A stretch of DNA of 64,000 nt from an uncultured Oscillospiraceae bacterium. GTDB taxonomy: Bacteria; Bacillota; Clostridia; Oscillospirales; Ruminococcaceae. The DNA is taken from assembly GCA_910579175.1 (NCBI GenBank), contig CAJTTB010000003.1, positions 62,001-126,000 of the forward strand, written 5' to 3'. A program made the translations under genes and the position numbers. Shown piece after piece: positions 1 to 8,671 of this stretch. A model generated the notes under the pieces. That model saw only the letters and a program-made list of their open reading frames with translations. It made no database searches and was not told where the DNA came from. Within the stretch, counting starts at the first letter, position 1; every line of letters begins with the position of its first letter.

Positions 1-106
1 AAGCAGCAAGCCCACAAACTGTAAATTTGTGGGCTTTGCATACTTCTAACGCTTGTGTACCAATAGACCCAGTAGAACCTAAAATACTAAGCGAATGACT
101 CATCAT
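1..106 (-). CDS. dxr: 1-deoxy-D-xylulose 5-phosphate reductoisomerase, N-terminal fragment
   Basis: Only the first 35 codons lie in the window; the gene runs off its left edge. The product would convert DXP to MEP in the non-mevalonate isoprenoid pathway, using NADPH in the cytoplasm. The visible N-terminus contains SILGSTGSIGTQALEV, the hallmark NADPH-binding start of DXR. I chose the ATG at 106 because a GAAAGG sequence lies 11 bases upstream; an in-frame ATG at 103 is an alternative. It follows cdsA by about 40 bases in the same direction, matching the widespread frr-uppS-cdsA-dxr order. Identification rests on a short but very characteristic motif plus context. Confidence 0.85.
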   Translation of the reverse strand, partial: MMSHSLSILGSTGSIGTQALEVCKAHKFTVCGLAA

Positions 107-143
107 GAATAACCATGCCTTTCTGACTTATCTAAAATTTCCA

Positions 144-995
144 TTAAACAGGCTTTGTTATCTCAAAGATTTGCAACATAACAAATAAAAATGGAGCGAT
201 AAATAAAATACTGTCAAATCGATCCAATGCTCCTCCATGCCCTGGCATAATTGTTCCAAAATCTTTTAGACCAGTTTGCCGTTTAATAATGGAAGCGGAT
301 AAATCTCCTACAATACCAATTAATGATGCAACAAAGGAAAGTATTACTAAATTTAATAAATTTACTTCCAATACGATTTTATCATTTTTCAAAATATCGA
401 AATACACAAAGGTAAATGCAATATTAAAAATAACACAAAAGACAATTCCACCAATTGCTCCTTCTATTGTCTTTTTAGGGCTAATGGTTGGCGCTAATTT
501 ATGTTTTCCAAAAGTACGACCAATAAAATATGCTCCTGCATCAGAAACCCAAGCGCAAATAAAAATAAAGATAATATAATACAATCCCAAACCGATTTGT
601 CTATCATCGCCCAATACATCTCTTACAAATGCAATAGATGACAAGGCATAAGAAATGAGCAATGTGGATGTAAAACAAATAGCAACCTGTTGAAAGGGCA
701 ATGTTTTGTGTTTTCTAAATAATACAATCAACAACAATACAATAAACATCATTGTGATTAGTTCTGAATAAGGTTCTAGTGCTTTGGTATGACTAAAGGG
801 CATCAATACTGCATAAATTAAACTGATGATCAAAAGTGCGGGGTCGGTGATATATTTGGTATTATGCAAAATTTCATAAACAGCCAATACTGCAATTACA
901 GCAATTGCTATATTAAGCACGATTGTATGATTAAAACATAATACTACAAACAAAATTGACAACCCTATCAGAGCAGTGATAATTCTTTTTTTCAT
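144..995 (-). CDS. cdsA: Phosphatidate cytidylyltransferase (CDP-diglyceride synthase)
   Basis: This integral membrane enzyme makes CDP-diacylglycerol from phosphatidate and CTP, the branch point for phospholipid synthesis. The 283-residue protein is strongly hydrophobic with roughly eight membrane segments. Its C-terminal part carries the CDS family signature, seen here as SDAGAYFIGRTFGKHK, then SPKKTIEG, then GDLSASIIKRQTGLKDFG and MPGHGGALDRFDS, which contains the conserved metal-binding aspartates. A strong AGGAGG lies just upstream of the ATG. It sits 21 bases after uppS and before dxr, so it is probably co-transcribed with them. Confidence 0.95.
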   Translation of the reverse strand: MKKRIITALIGLSILFVVLCFNHTIVLNIAIAVIAVLAVYEILHNTKYITDPALLIISLIYAVLMPFSHTKALEPYSELITMMFIVLLLIVLFRKHKTLPFQQVAICFTSTLLISYALSSIAFVRDVLGDDRQIGLGLYYIIFIFICAWVSDAGAYFIGRTFGKHKLAPTISPKKTIEGAIGGIVFCVIFNIAFTFVYFDILKNDKIVLEVNLLNLVILSFVASLIGIVGDLSASIIKRQTGLKDFGTIMPGHGGALDRFDSILFIAPFLFVMLQIFEITKPV

Positions 996-1016
996 AAATT
1001 CCTCCTGATACTCTGC

Positions 1017-1724
1017 TTAGATACCGCCAAAACGTCGATTTCTTTTTGCATATTCTTCTAATGCTCTATCCAAACATTTTTCATTAAAGTCGGGCCACAA
1101 GATATTGTTCATAAATACATACTCTGCATAAGCAGATTGCCAAATTAAAAAATTGGAAAGACGGTATTCTCCACTCGGACGGATAATTAAATCAATATCA
1201 GGTTGATTTTTGGTATACAAATAATCAGAAAATAATTTCTCATCAATATCTTCATAGCGGACTTGATGGTTTTGGATATCCTGATAAAGGGATTTTACCG
1301 CCTGAATAATCTCATCACGACCGCCGTAATTGATGGCAATATTCAGATGTAAACCAGAAAAATGCTCACTTGTTTTTTCACAATCTGCAATCATTTGCTG
1401 AATATCATCATCAAAACAGCTTAAATTTCCAATAAATTTTGTCTGTACATTTTCATCTACATGATTTGGTGCATCAATTAAATATTCGCGTAACAATTCT
1501 ATAATTGCGCGAATTTCCTCTTGGGGACGTTTCCAGTTCTCAGTAGAAAAAGCATAGACAGTCAAATAACCAATCCCCAATTTGTTGCAATACTGTACAA
1601 TTTTACGAAAGGTTTTTGCACCCATCTTATGACCAGCCGTACGGGAAAGACCTTTTAATTTTGCCCATCTCCCGTTTCCATCCATAATAATTCCAATATG
1701 CTTTGGTAACAAGTTTTGTTCCAT
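1017..1724 (-). CDS. uppS: Isoprenyl transferase (undecaprenyl diphosphate synthase)
   Basis: Cytoplasmic cis-prenyltransferase that elongates farnesyl diphosphate with isopentenyl diphosphate to the C55 carrier lipid used for peptidoglycan and other wall polymers. The 235-residue length is normal. The N-terminal P-loop-like motif IIMDGNGRWAK (catalytic Asp) is at residues 12 to 22, and the C-terminal DLIIRPSGEYRLSNFLIWQS block binds the homoallylic substrate. Most family members have RTSGE or RPSGE followed by RxSNF, as here. It lies between frr and cdsA on the same strand and starts with ATG after AGAGGG. Confidence 0.95.
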   Translation of the reverse strand: MEQNLLPKHIGIIMDGNGRWAKLKGLSRTAGHKMGAKTFRKIVQYCNKLGIGYLTVYAFSTENWKRPQEEIRAIIELLREYLIDAPNHVDENVQTKFIGNLSCFDDDIQQMIADCEKTSEHFSGLHLNIAINYGGRDEIIQAVKSLYQDIQNHQVRYEDIDEKLFSDYLYTKNQPDIDLIIRPSGEYRLSNFLIWQSAYAEYVFMNNILWPDFNEKCLDRALEEYAKRNRRFGGI

Positions 1725-1830
1725 AATACCCTCTGAACTATTTTTATCATATTTTCATTCGCACAGTGATAAGGTCTTTCACCTATCAACAATACTAAAA
1801 AAATAGAAGATTTGATTTTGTAATCATGGG

Positions 1831-1870
1831 TGACTTTATCTCACCGTTTGAAGGCAGTGGGATAAAGTCA
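1831..1870. other. Hairpin in the frr-uppS gap
   Basis: TGACTTTATC and its complement near 1861-1870 can pair across a roughly 20-base loop. The T-run that follows is on the plus strand, where no gene is present; in the direction of frr-uppS transcription there is none. It may be an RNA stability or processing element rather than a terminator. The 173-base gap holds nothing else I recognise. Confidence 0.3.
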
Positions 1871-1897
1871 TCTTTTTTACAAACTGTAATTCATCCA

Positions 1898-2455
1898 CTA
1901 AATTTCCATGATTTCTTTTTCTTTTTTCTTTGCTAAGTCATCTACTTCTTTACAGTATTTATCTGTTAGGGTTTGTGTTTTCTTTTCTCCATCTTTTAAG
2001 TCATCTTCTGTAATGGTGCTATCTTTTTTCATTGCTTTTAATTTTTCATTGGCATCGCGACGGATTCCGCGAATGGTCACTTTGCGTTCCTCGCCCAATT
2101 TATGAATATCCTTTACAATCTCTTTTCTGCGTTCTTCTGTCAATTGAGGAAATGCAATGCGAATCACTTTTCCGTCATTGGTTGGATTGATTCCCAAATC
2201 AGAAACTTGAATTGCCTTTTCAATCAATTTTAAGCTGCTCATATCCCAAGGCTGAATGACCAAAATTCTTGCTTCAGCAACTGAAATCGCCGCCATCTGT
2301 TGAATTTTTGTAGGTACGCCATAATAATCTACCATGATTTTATCCAATACTGCTGGGTTTGCACGTCCTGCACGAATAGAAGCATATTCTGTATCCAATG
2401 CAGAGAGCGTTTTTTTCATTTTTTCTTCTACTTTATTCAATAGTTCTTTCATCAT
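1898..2455 (-). CDS. frr: Ribosome recycling factor
   Basis: RRF works with EF-G to split post-termination ribosomes. The 185-residue size matches the family. Characteristic segments are visible: the N-terminal helix with AGRANPAVLDKIMVDYYG near residues 30 to 47, and LTEERRKEIVKDIHKLGEE further on, which form the three-helix bundle and hinge. AAGGAG sits six bases before the first of two consecutive ATG codons, favouring the start at 2455. pyrH lies 31 bases upstream and uppS downstream, the usual bacterial order. Confidence 0.97.
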   Translation of the reverse strand: MMKELLNKVEEKMKKTLSALDTEYASIRAGRANPAVLDKIMVDYYGVPTKIQQMAAISVAEARILVIQPWDMSSLKLIEKAIQVSDLGINPTNDGKVIRIAFPQLTEERRKEIVKDIHKLGEERKVTIRGIRRDANEKLKAMKKDSTITEDDLKDGEKKTQTLTDKYCKEVDDLAKKKEKEIMEI

Positions 2456-2486
2456 TTAAATCTCCTTTTGTCAATTAATAAGAATC

Positions 2487-3191
2487 TTATTTTACAATGG
2501 TTCCAATCTTTTCACCTTGAGCGGCATGAACAATATTATCTGGATTGTCCAAATTCAATACTAAAATTGGAATTTGATTGTCTTTACACATAGAAGCAGC
2601 AGTAGAGTCCATAACCTTCAAATCTTTTTCCAAAATATCAGAGAAAGTCAATTCATCAAATTTAACTGCATCTTCGTATTTGTGTGGATCTTTGTTAAAA
2701 ATACCGTCTACCATGGTTGCTTTAAAGATAACATCTGCTTCAATTTCCGCTGCACGTAAAGAAGCCGCAGTATCTGTGGAAAAAAATGGGTTTCCCGTTC
2801 CACATCCAAAAATAACAATGCGACCTTTTTCTAAATGTCTGACAGCCCGGTTTCTAATATAAGGCTCTGCAACCTGCTGCATAGAAATCGCAGTTTGTAC
2901 ACGTACATCAGCGCCTAAACCTTCTAATACCTCCGCAACTGCTAAAGCATTCATGGTTGTTCCAAGCATACCAATATGGTCCGCTCTTGTACGGTCCATC
3001 GCCCCACTAGAACGACCTCTCCAGAAATTTCCGCCACCCACTACAACGGCCATTTCAATTCCCATATCCGCGCAGGATTTAATGCGTTTACAAATTTCTG
3101 TAATAACTGGATAATCCAAACCGAAGCCTTTTTCTCCAGCCAGCGCTTCACCGCTTAATTTTAAAAGAATTCTTTTGTACTTCACAGACAT
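2487..3191 (-). CDS. pyrH: UMP kinase
   Basis: Phosphorylates UMP to UDP in pyrimidine nucleotide synthesis, as a hexameric cytoplasmic enzyme of the amino-acid kinase fold. Visible family motifs include RILLKLSGEALAGEKGFG at the N-terminus, VVVGGGNFWRGR around residue 50 and STDTAASLRAAEIEAD in the middle. The 234-residue length is typical. A good AAGGAG precedes the ATG. It is the first gene of the pyrH-frr-uppS-cdsA-dxr run. The frequent upstream partners rpsB and tsf are absent here; a polysaccharide export cluster sits there instead. Confidence 0.97.
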   Translation of the reverse strand: MSVKYKRILLKLSGEALAGEKGFGLDYPVITEICKRIKSCADMGIEMAVVVGGGNFWRGRSSGAMDRTRADHIGMLGTTMNALAVAEVLEGLGADVRVQTAISMQQVAEPYIRNRAVRHLEKGRIVIFGCGTGNPFFSTDTAASLRAAEIEADVIFKATMVDGIFNKDPHKYEDAVKFDELTFSDILEKDLKVMDSTAASMCKDNQIPILVLNLDNPDNIVHAAQGEKIGTIVK

Positions 3192-3231
3192 TTTTTTGCT
3201 CCTTAATTTTGATTGAAATTGATAATTTTGA

Positions 3232-5022
3232 TTAAATATTCCATTCAGGATTAAAATATGGATCGCCTTTTTCTAATAGGTGTTTCCATCGATTTTGAAA
3301 TAGCTGGACTTCTCTTTCAAAACGCAGTTTATTTGCTCCGGTTTTATCATCTCCTCTGCTTTTAGATTCATAATGATATAGTTCTGCATAGGGAGTGAAT
3401 ACATTTAACAATCCTTTTTCACGAAATTTCAAGCAAAAATCGACATCATTAAACGCCACTTCAAATGCTTCATCAAATCCACCTACTAATTCAAATTTTT
3501 CTTTTGAAACCAACATACAAGCAGCCGTTACTGCACTATAATTTTGGGCGTAATACAACCGTCCCATATAACCAAGATTATCTTTTTCAACAGTATAGTG
3601 AAAATGACCCGCAACTCCTCCAAGCCCCAATACAATACCAGCATGCTGAATAGAACCATCTGGAAAGTAAAGTTTTGCACCAACGGCACCAACATCTTTG
3701 CGTTGTGCGAACATCAACATTTCTTCTATCCAGTTATTGGAAATCACTTCGGTATCATTGTTTAAAAATAATAAATATCTGCCCTTTGATTGAGTCACTG
3801 CATAATTGTTGATTGCAGCGTAATTAAATGGTTGTTCCCATGTTAAAATTCGAATTCTATTATCCTGTTGTAATGTTTGATAATAATCAAAGGTTTCTTG
3901 TTGTTTACTGCCATTTTCTACAATCAATATCTCAAAGTGAGGATAAGAAGATTTCTGAAGAATAGAATCAATACAGGTTTTTAAATCTTTTATATGATCC
4001 TGATTCGGAATGATAATCGAAATCAAGGGTTTTTCTAATAATTTATAATTGATTTTATAAATGGAAATTAATTTTGGCGCATCGACCGCTTCCCCTTCTA
4101 AGCCAACCCGCTCTAAATGATGGTTTAGCGCTCGTTTGGCAGCGGTTAAACAGTAAGGCTTTACACTGATATCACTGGCAACAGAACCAGGATGACTTCT
4201 CCAAAAATATAAAACCCTTGGAATATGAACAATATGTTGTGCTTGTTCGGTTAAGCGCAGAATGATATCATAATCCTGACTGCCGTTACATTCATGGTCA
4301 AACCAACCTGCTTTATCCAATAAGGTGCGTTTAAAACTGGTAAAATGACAAATATAATTATTTGCTCTCAAATTATCAATTGCAAAATCGGGTTTATAAT
4401 GTGTTACAATTGCCTTTTTGGGATTCTTGGAAAAGGTCAGTTCATCGGTATACATAAAATCTGCCTGTTTTGTCGTAATGGCTATCATATTGTAATATAG
4501 TGCAGAACGATGTAATAAATCATCATGGTCCAATAAAGAAATATAATCCCCTGTTGCCATCTCAATAGCAGCGTTGGTATTATCTGAAATCCCTTTATTT
4601 TGTGACAATTTCTGATATCGTATTTGACTGAACTTTTTGATATATTCTTGACAAATTTCCCCAACACTGGCATGTTGTGCATCGCTCGCATCTGCCAGAC
4701 AAAGTTCCCAATTAGAATAAGTTTGGTTGATAACAGATTCTATCATTTCTTTTAGATATTTTTCGGGGGTATTATAAAGAGGAACTAAAATACTAAATTT
4801 GATTGAAACTGGAAAAATATGTTCTTGTTGTCTTGTAATTTCTGCCTGAGTGATTCGATAAGGGTTATGTTTATATAAATAGTATTGTCTTGCAAGTACT
4901 TTTTTGGCTTTCTTTGTTACAATCACAGGACCTTTTGTAAACAACATTTTGATTCCTCTATAACAATACAAAACCATTTGATGACTGCAAATCCATTTGG
5001 ATATTTTTTGACGAAGAGTCAT
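3232..5022 (-). CDS. Two-domain family 2 glycosyltransferase
   Basis: This probably transfers sugars from nucleotide donors onto a surface glycan. The 596-residue protein has two GT-A domains in tandem. The first starts near residue 73 with KFSILVPLYNTPEKYLKEMI and carries SLLDHDD as its DxD-type metal site. The second starts near residue 330 with PLISIIIPNQDHIKDLKTCI and carries LFLNNDTEVI. Such double GT2 proteins (RgpF or WsaE-like) build rhamnan or other wall polysaccharides. It follows a Wzm/Wzt-type ABC exporter by 26 bases on the same strand, which supports a role in making the exported polymer. The sugar specificity cannot be read from sequence. Confidence 0.85.
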   Translation of the reverse strand: MTLRQKISKWICSHQMVLYCYRGIKMLFTKGPVIVTKKAKKVLARQYYLYKHNPYRITQAEITRQQEHIFPVSIKFSILVPLYNTPEKYLKEMIESVINQTYSNWELCLADASDAQHASVGEICQEYIKKFSQIRYQKLSQNKGISDNTNAAIEMATGDYISLLDHDDLLHRSALYYNMIAITTKQADFMYTDELTFSKNPKKAIVTHYKPDFAIDNLRANNYICHFTSFKRTLLDKAGWFDHECNGSQDYDIILRLTEQAQHIVHIPRVLYFWRSHPGSVASDISVKPYCLTAAKRALNHHLERVGLEGEAVDAPKLISIYKINYKLLEKPLISIIIPNQDHIKDLKTCIDSILQKSSYPHFEILIVENGSKQQETFDYYQTLQQDNRIRILTWEQPFNYAAINNYAVTQSKGRYLLFLNNDTEVISNNWIEEMLMFAQRKDVGAVGAKLYFPDGSIQHAGIVLGLGGVAGHFHYTVEKDNLGYMGRLYYAQNYSAVTAACMLVSKEKFELVGGFDEAFEVAFNDVDFCLKFREKGLLNVFTPYAELYHYESKSRGDDKTGANKLRFEREVQLFQNRWKHLLEKGDPYFNPEWNI

Positions 5023-5048
5023 TTGATAAACCTTCTGCTTTCTTAAAA

Positions 5049-5798
5049 TTATGGATGTATATTCTTATATTGCTCACAAACTTCCTGTGTGTTGCCAATC
5101 ATTTTAATGTGACCTTTTTCCAACCACATCACTCGATTGCACAATTTTTCTATCTGTTCAATCGAATGTGATACAATGATGACAGTTGTTTGATTTTTCA
5201 TCATATCGCTGATACGCTGTTCACATTTTTGCTGAAATAGGTAATCGCCCACTGATAAAATTTCATCTACAATCAGTATATCGGGAGTTACCACAGTTGC
5301 GATTGCAAATCCCAAACGCGCCACCATTCCAGAGGAAAAATTTTTAACTGGCACATTTTGAAAGTCTCGAAGTTCTGCAAAATCGATGATTTCATCATAT
5401 TTTCCATCTAAAAACTCCGGAGAAAATCCCAAAACAGTGCCGTTTAGGTATACATTTTCTTTTGCAGTCAAATCCATATCAAATCCAGCACCCAATTCAA
5501 TCAACGGTGCAATACTTCCATGGATTTTCACACTGCCTTCAGTGGGCGCAATGATTCCAGAGATTACTTTTAGTATGGTACTTTTTCCCGCACCATTAAA
5601 ACCTACAATCCCAAATACATCGCCCTTTTGAATTTCAAAACTCACATTGTTCAAAGCAGTAAATTGTTCATACATCAACTGCTTCTTTGCAAAGCGAATT
5701 AAATATTCTTTAATACTGTCCACGACACCTTCTTTAGAAAGGTTAAACTTCATAGTTACGTGATTTACTTCAACTGCATTGCTCAAAATAATCCCCAT
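5049..5798 (-). CDS. Polysaccharide/polyol phosphate ABC exporter, ATP-binding subunit
   Basis: Nucleotide-binding subunit of a Wzt/TagH-type exporter that moves lipid-linked glycans across the membrane. The 249-residue protein shows Walker A GFNGAGKSTILK, signature FSSGMVARLGFAIA, Walker B DILIVDEILSVGD and the switch His in VIIVSHS. It lacks the C-terminal carbohydrate-binding extension of long Wzt proteins, so it is the short form. The ATG at 5798 has a weak ribosome binding site; a TTG four codons downstream, preceded by GGGGAT, is an alternative start. The permease gene is immediately upstream. Confidence 0.92.
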   Translation of the reverse strand: MGIILSNAVEVNHVTMKFNLSKEGVVDSIKEYLIRFAKKQLMYEQFTALNNVSFEIQKGDVFGIVGFNGAGKSTILKVISGIIAPTEGSVKIHGSIAPLIELGAGFDMDLTAKENVYLNGTVLGFSPEFLDGKYDEIIDFAELRDFQNVPVKNFSSGMVARLGFAIATVVTPDILIVDEILSVGDYLFQQKCEQRISDMMKNQTTVIIVSHSIEQIEKLCNRVMWLEKGHIKMIGNTQEVCEQYKNIHP

Positions 5799-5825
5799 TC
5801 TGCCAATCTATCGGCGTAATACTTT

Positions 5826-6614
5826 TTAAATATACAAAATAAATTTTCCCTGTAGCTTTTTAAAGACAAAAAATCCAATTACCATAGATACCGCTGCCCA
5901 GATAAAACAAATAAAGTTTGCAGAAAAACTGGGAACTGTATTGTACATCAAAATATCACGCACATAAGAAACATAGTGATATAAGGGATTGATTTTTAAA
6001 ATATTCTGCATCATCTGTGGCAAGGCATTGACTGGATAAAATATAGGTGTAAAATACATCCAAGCTGTCAAAATAACCGCATAGAGATGCAATACATCTC
6101 TAAAATATACCGTAAGTGCAGACAACAACATACTAATTCCCATTGCAAAAAACAAAACATATAAAAGCGGTATGGGAAGTAATAAAGCTGTCCCAGTAAT
6201 TGGCGTTTTGGTCACCAAAAAGATAAAAACGACAGCAATTAAGGAAAATAACATATTTACAAAGGCAAATAACACTTTTTGAATTGGAAAGATGTATTTT
6301 GGAATATATACTTTTTTGATAAGAGAACTAGCACCTAAAATAGACATAATTGCCGAATTGGTGGCTTCAGAAAAAAAGTTCCAAATGGTGGAACCCAACA
6401 GATAATATACTGGAAAATTTGGTACATTAAATTTAAACACTTTAGAAAATACTGCCGTCATCACCAACATCATTAACAAAGGATTTAAAATACTCCAAAC
6501 AATTCCCAAAACCGACCGACGATATTTGACCTTAATATCTCTGGTAATTAAATTATAGAGTAGATACCGATATCTTAAAAATACTGCAATTGATTTATTC
6601 AACTGTGCAATCAT
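5826..6614 (-). CDS. Polysaccharide ABC exporter, permease subunit
   Basis: Membrane subunit of the same ABC-2 exporter (Wzm/TagG family). The 262-residue protein begins with a short cytoplasmic helix and RDIKVKYRRSVLGIVWSILN, the conserved family start, and has six predicted membrane segments. AAAGGG lies directly before the ATG, so the start is a little uncertain. It appears to be the first gene of a permease-ATPase-glycosyltransferase operon reading towards pyrH. The AT-rich upstream region has a TATAAT-like box on the minus strand at 6633-6638 but only a weak -35. Confidence 0.92.
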   Translation of the reverse strand: MIAQLNKSIAVFLRYRYLLYNLITRDIKVKYRRSVLGIVWSILNPLLMMLVMTAVFSKVFKFNVPNFPVYYLLGSTIWNFFSEATNSAIMSILGASSLIKKVYIPKYIFPIQKVLFAFVNMLFSLIAVVFIFLVTKTPITGTALLLPIPLLYVLFFAMGISMLLSALTVYFRDVLHLYAVILTAWMYFTPIFYPVNALPQMMQNILKINPLYHYVSYVRDILMYNTVPSFSANFICFIWAAVSMVIGFFVFKKLQGKFILYI

Positions 6615-6840
6615 CCCTTTCAGATATATACTATTATAACCATAAATTTTAATAATATTTCCATAGATTTACAATATTATATTTTAAGTATTATATCATA
6701 AATTGAAATATAAGTAAACAACACAAGATTGAATAAATCATGAACGCAGATAGACATCTTATTTTGTGATTTTATACAATCTTCAAACTGTTGTAACAAA
6801 GATATTTGATGATTAAAAACACAAATTAACAATCCATCAC

Positions 6841-6873
6841 AAAAAGGGAACTGTGTTTTCACACAGTTCCCTT
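6841..6873 (-). terminator. Terminator of the spore protein gene
   Basis: A perfect 13-bp stem (6844-6856 with 6861-6873) and a four-base loop are followed by a T-run in the minus direction, 17 bases after the spore protein stop codon. Confidence 0.85.
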
Positions 6874-6889
6874 CTATAAAAATAATTTC

Positions 6890-7093
6890 TTACTTTACAG
6901 ATTTTTCATAAGATTCAATCATCTTTTTAACCATCTGTCCGCCGATAGAACCAGCTTGACGAGAAGTTAAATCGCCATTGTAACCTTGTTTTAAGTTTAC
7001 GCCTACTTCATTTGCAGCTTCCATTTTAAATTTATTCATTGCTTCTCTAGCTTCAGGTACTACTAATTTACTACTACTTTTTGAACTACTCAT
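6890..7093 (-). CDS. Alpha/beta-type small acid-soluble spore protein
   Basis: SASPs coat DNA in the spore core, protecting it from UV and heat, and are degraded by the GPR protease on germination. The 67-residue product has both family blocks: VPEAREAMNKFKMEAANEVG and NGDLTSRQAGSIGGQMVKKM. I start it at the ATG at 7093, because AAGGAG lies 14 bases upstream; the open frame extends to 7204 but that stretch looks like promoter and leader. The residue after the presumed GPR-cut Glu25 is Ala instead of the more usual Ile or Phe. It shows that the organism, or its recent ancestors, forms spores. It is monocistronic, with its own terminator. Confidence 0.93.
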   Translation of the reverse strand: MSSSKSSSKLVVPEAREAMNKFKMEAANEVGVNLKQGYNGDLTSRQAGSIGGQMVKKMIESYEKSVK

Positions 7094-7152
7094 AGTTTTG
7101 TTTACACTCCTTAAATTTTTGTGTTTATTTTTTCTTTCTTGCGTTGTAATAT

Positions 7153-7182
7153 TATTATGTTCTTCGGAATGTGAATTATAAC
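7153..7182 (-). promoter_or_regulatory. Candidate sigma-G-type promoter of the spore protein gene
   Basis: On the minus strand CATAATA (7153-7159) resembles the sigma-G -10 consensus CATnnTA. An 18-base spacer separates it from GTTAT (7178-7182), a partial match to the -35. Known SASP genes are sigma-G dependent; the assignment here is by inspection only. Confidence 0.4.
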
Positions 7183-7216
7183 TAGAAGTTTTTGCCAGTT
7201 TCAAACAAGTGATTAT

Positions 7217-8566
7217 TTACCCGATTCCGCCATAAACAATGCCCAATATAACAATGATAATTGCTAAAAATACATAAATATATTTTGCAGTAATATAAAA
7301 TAATTTGCTAATCGGTTTATTTCTTCCCTGCTGTAATTCCTGATTTAGTATCTTTCTGTCCAACACCCAATAAATCATAATAGCACCAAGTACAGCTCCA
7401 ATCGGAACAATATAAATGGTAATGATATCCATCCACTTGCTCATAAATGGTTCATATTCGATAAATAAACCTACCAGCAATACAATACCCGCTACCAATG
7501 CTACAGAAAACGTTCTATTGAGTTTTAATTTTTGTTGTACTGCTTCTGAACAAACTTCAAACATATTGACAAGAGAAGTAATTCCAGCAAAAAACACAGA
7601 AATGAAAAAGAGGATTGCAAAGATTCTCCCCAAATAGGGAACTTGTGCATCCATCTGAGAAAATACTTTTGGAAGTGTAATAAACATCAATGGTGGTCCC
7701 GCTTGTGGGTTTAATCCGAATACAAATACAGCGGGAATAATGGCAAAACCGGACACCAATGCCGCACAGGTATCCAATAACGCGGTCATACCAGAAGAAT
7801 AGATGATATTTTCCTTTTTACTGAGATAACTTCCATAAATAATCATACCAGATCCTGTAATGGAGAGAGAAAAAAATGCTTGTCCCATCGCCATAATCCA
7901 AGTTTCAGGTTTTAATAAATATTCCCATTGAAAAACCAATAAATATTCATAACCTTTAGAAGCTCCAGGCATAAATGCCACACTAATTGCAATGATTAAA
8001 AATAAAATAAAAAATGTAGGCATCATAATTTTATTTACCTTTTCAATATTGCTCGCCGCTCCAAAGGCAAGAATGAGAAAGGTGATTATGATTACAGTAA
8101 TATGCCAAGGCATACTGCCAAATGGTCCTGTCATTTGTGTAAAAAATGTTTCTGATTCTTGTTCAAATAGTGTTCCACTTATGGACCCAAAGATGCTGCG
8201 CAACACCCAACCGACAATAATAGCATAACCAATTGCGATTCCCAAAGAACCAAATAGTGGAAAAGCGCCCAAAATGGAGCCTCCTTTTTTCTTTTTGCTC
8301 TTCATCGCATAATCATAGGAACCAATAGGACCTGTACCGGTCAAACGCCCAAAAGCAAATTCCCCAGAAAGCCCAACAAAACCAAATAAAATTACAAATA
8401 AAAAATAAGGGATTAAAAATGCTGCTCCTCCATACTGTCCTACGCGATAAGGAAACATCCAAATATTTCCTATGCCTACCGCCGAGCCAACAGAGGCTAA
8501 AATAAATCCTAATTTAGAACTAAAAACACCGTTTGAAACGGTATTTTGTGTCTTTTGAGTGCTCAT
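7217..8566 (-). CDS. Sodium-dependent symporter of the neurotransmitter:sodium (NSS) family
   Basis: Secondary transporter that imports a small solute, usually an amino acid, with sodium. The 449-residue protein has about eleven hydrophobic helices. The signature of helix 1, SKLGFILASVGSAVGIGNIW, is followed by MFPYRVGQYGGAAFLIPYF, with the unwound region that binds substrate and Na+. The AMGQAFFSLSITGSGMIIYG segment is helix 6. It resembles bacterial LeuT, TnaT and MhsT. A near-perfect AGGAGG precedes the ATG. It is preceded by a hairpin terminator and reads towards the spore protein gene. A second family member lies at 35.0-36.4 kb. Substrate unknown. Confidence 0.92.
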   Translation of the reverse strand: MSTQKTQNTVSNGVFSSKLGFILASVGSAVGIGNIWMFPYRVGQYGGAAFLIPYFLFVILFGFVGLSGEFAFGRLTGTGPIGSYDYAMKSKKKKGGSILGAFPLFGSLGIAIGYAIIVGWVLRSIFGSISGTLFEQESETFFTQMTGPFGSMPWHITVIIITFLILAFGAASNIEKVNKIMMPTFFILFLIIAISVAFMPGASKGYEYLLVFQWEYLLKPETWIMAMGQAFFSLSITGSGMIIYGSYLSKKENIIYSSGMTALLDTCAALVSGFAIIPAVFVFGLNPQAGPPLMFITLPKVFSQMDAQVPYLGRIFAILFFISVFFAGITSLVNMFEVCSEAVQQKLKLNRTFSVALVAGIVLLVGLFIEYEPFMSKWMDIITIYIVPIGAVLGAIMIYWVLDRKILNQELQQGRNKPISKLFYITAKYIYVFLAIIIVILGIVYGGIG

Positions 8567-8622
8567 AATACTTTCCTCCTTTTAGACGTTAAAGCATTAT
8601 CAGTTTATATCAAATAAGTAAA

Positions 8623-8657
8623 AAAGTCAAAATTTTTATATCAAAAATTTTGACTTT
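8623..8657 (-). terminator. Terminator downstream of the ArsR-like gene
   Basis: A 15-bp perfect stem (8623-8637 with 8643-8657) is followed by six T residues in the minus direction, 15 bases after the regulator's stop codon. It separates this gene from the symporter. Confidence 0.8.
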
Positions 8658-8671
8658 AATAGCATTCACCG

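Noticed and set aside
6677..6862. 61-residue frame between the permease and spore protein genes
   Set aside because: No ribosome binding site and it overlaps the spore protein terminator.
7094..7204. N-terminal extension of the spore protein
   Set aside because: It contains the promoter-like and ribosome-binding sequences, and no family member has such an extension.
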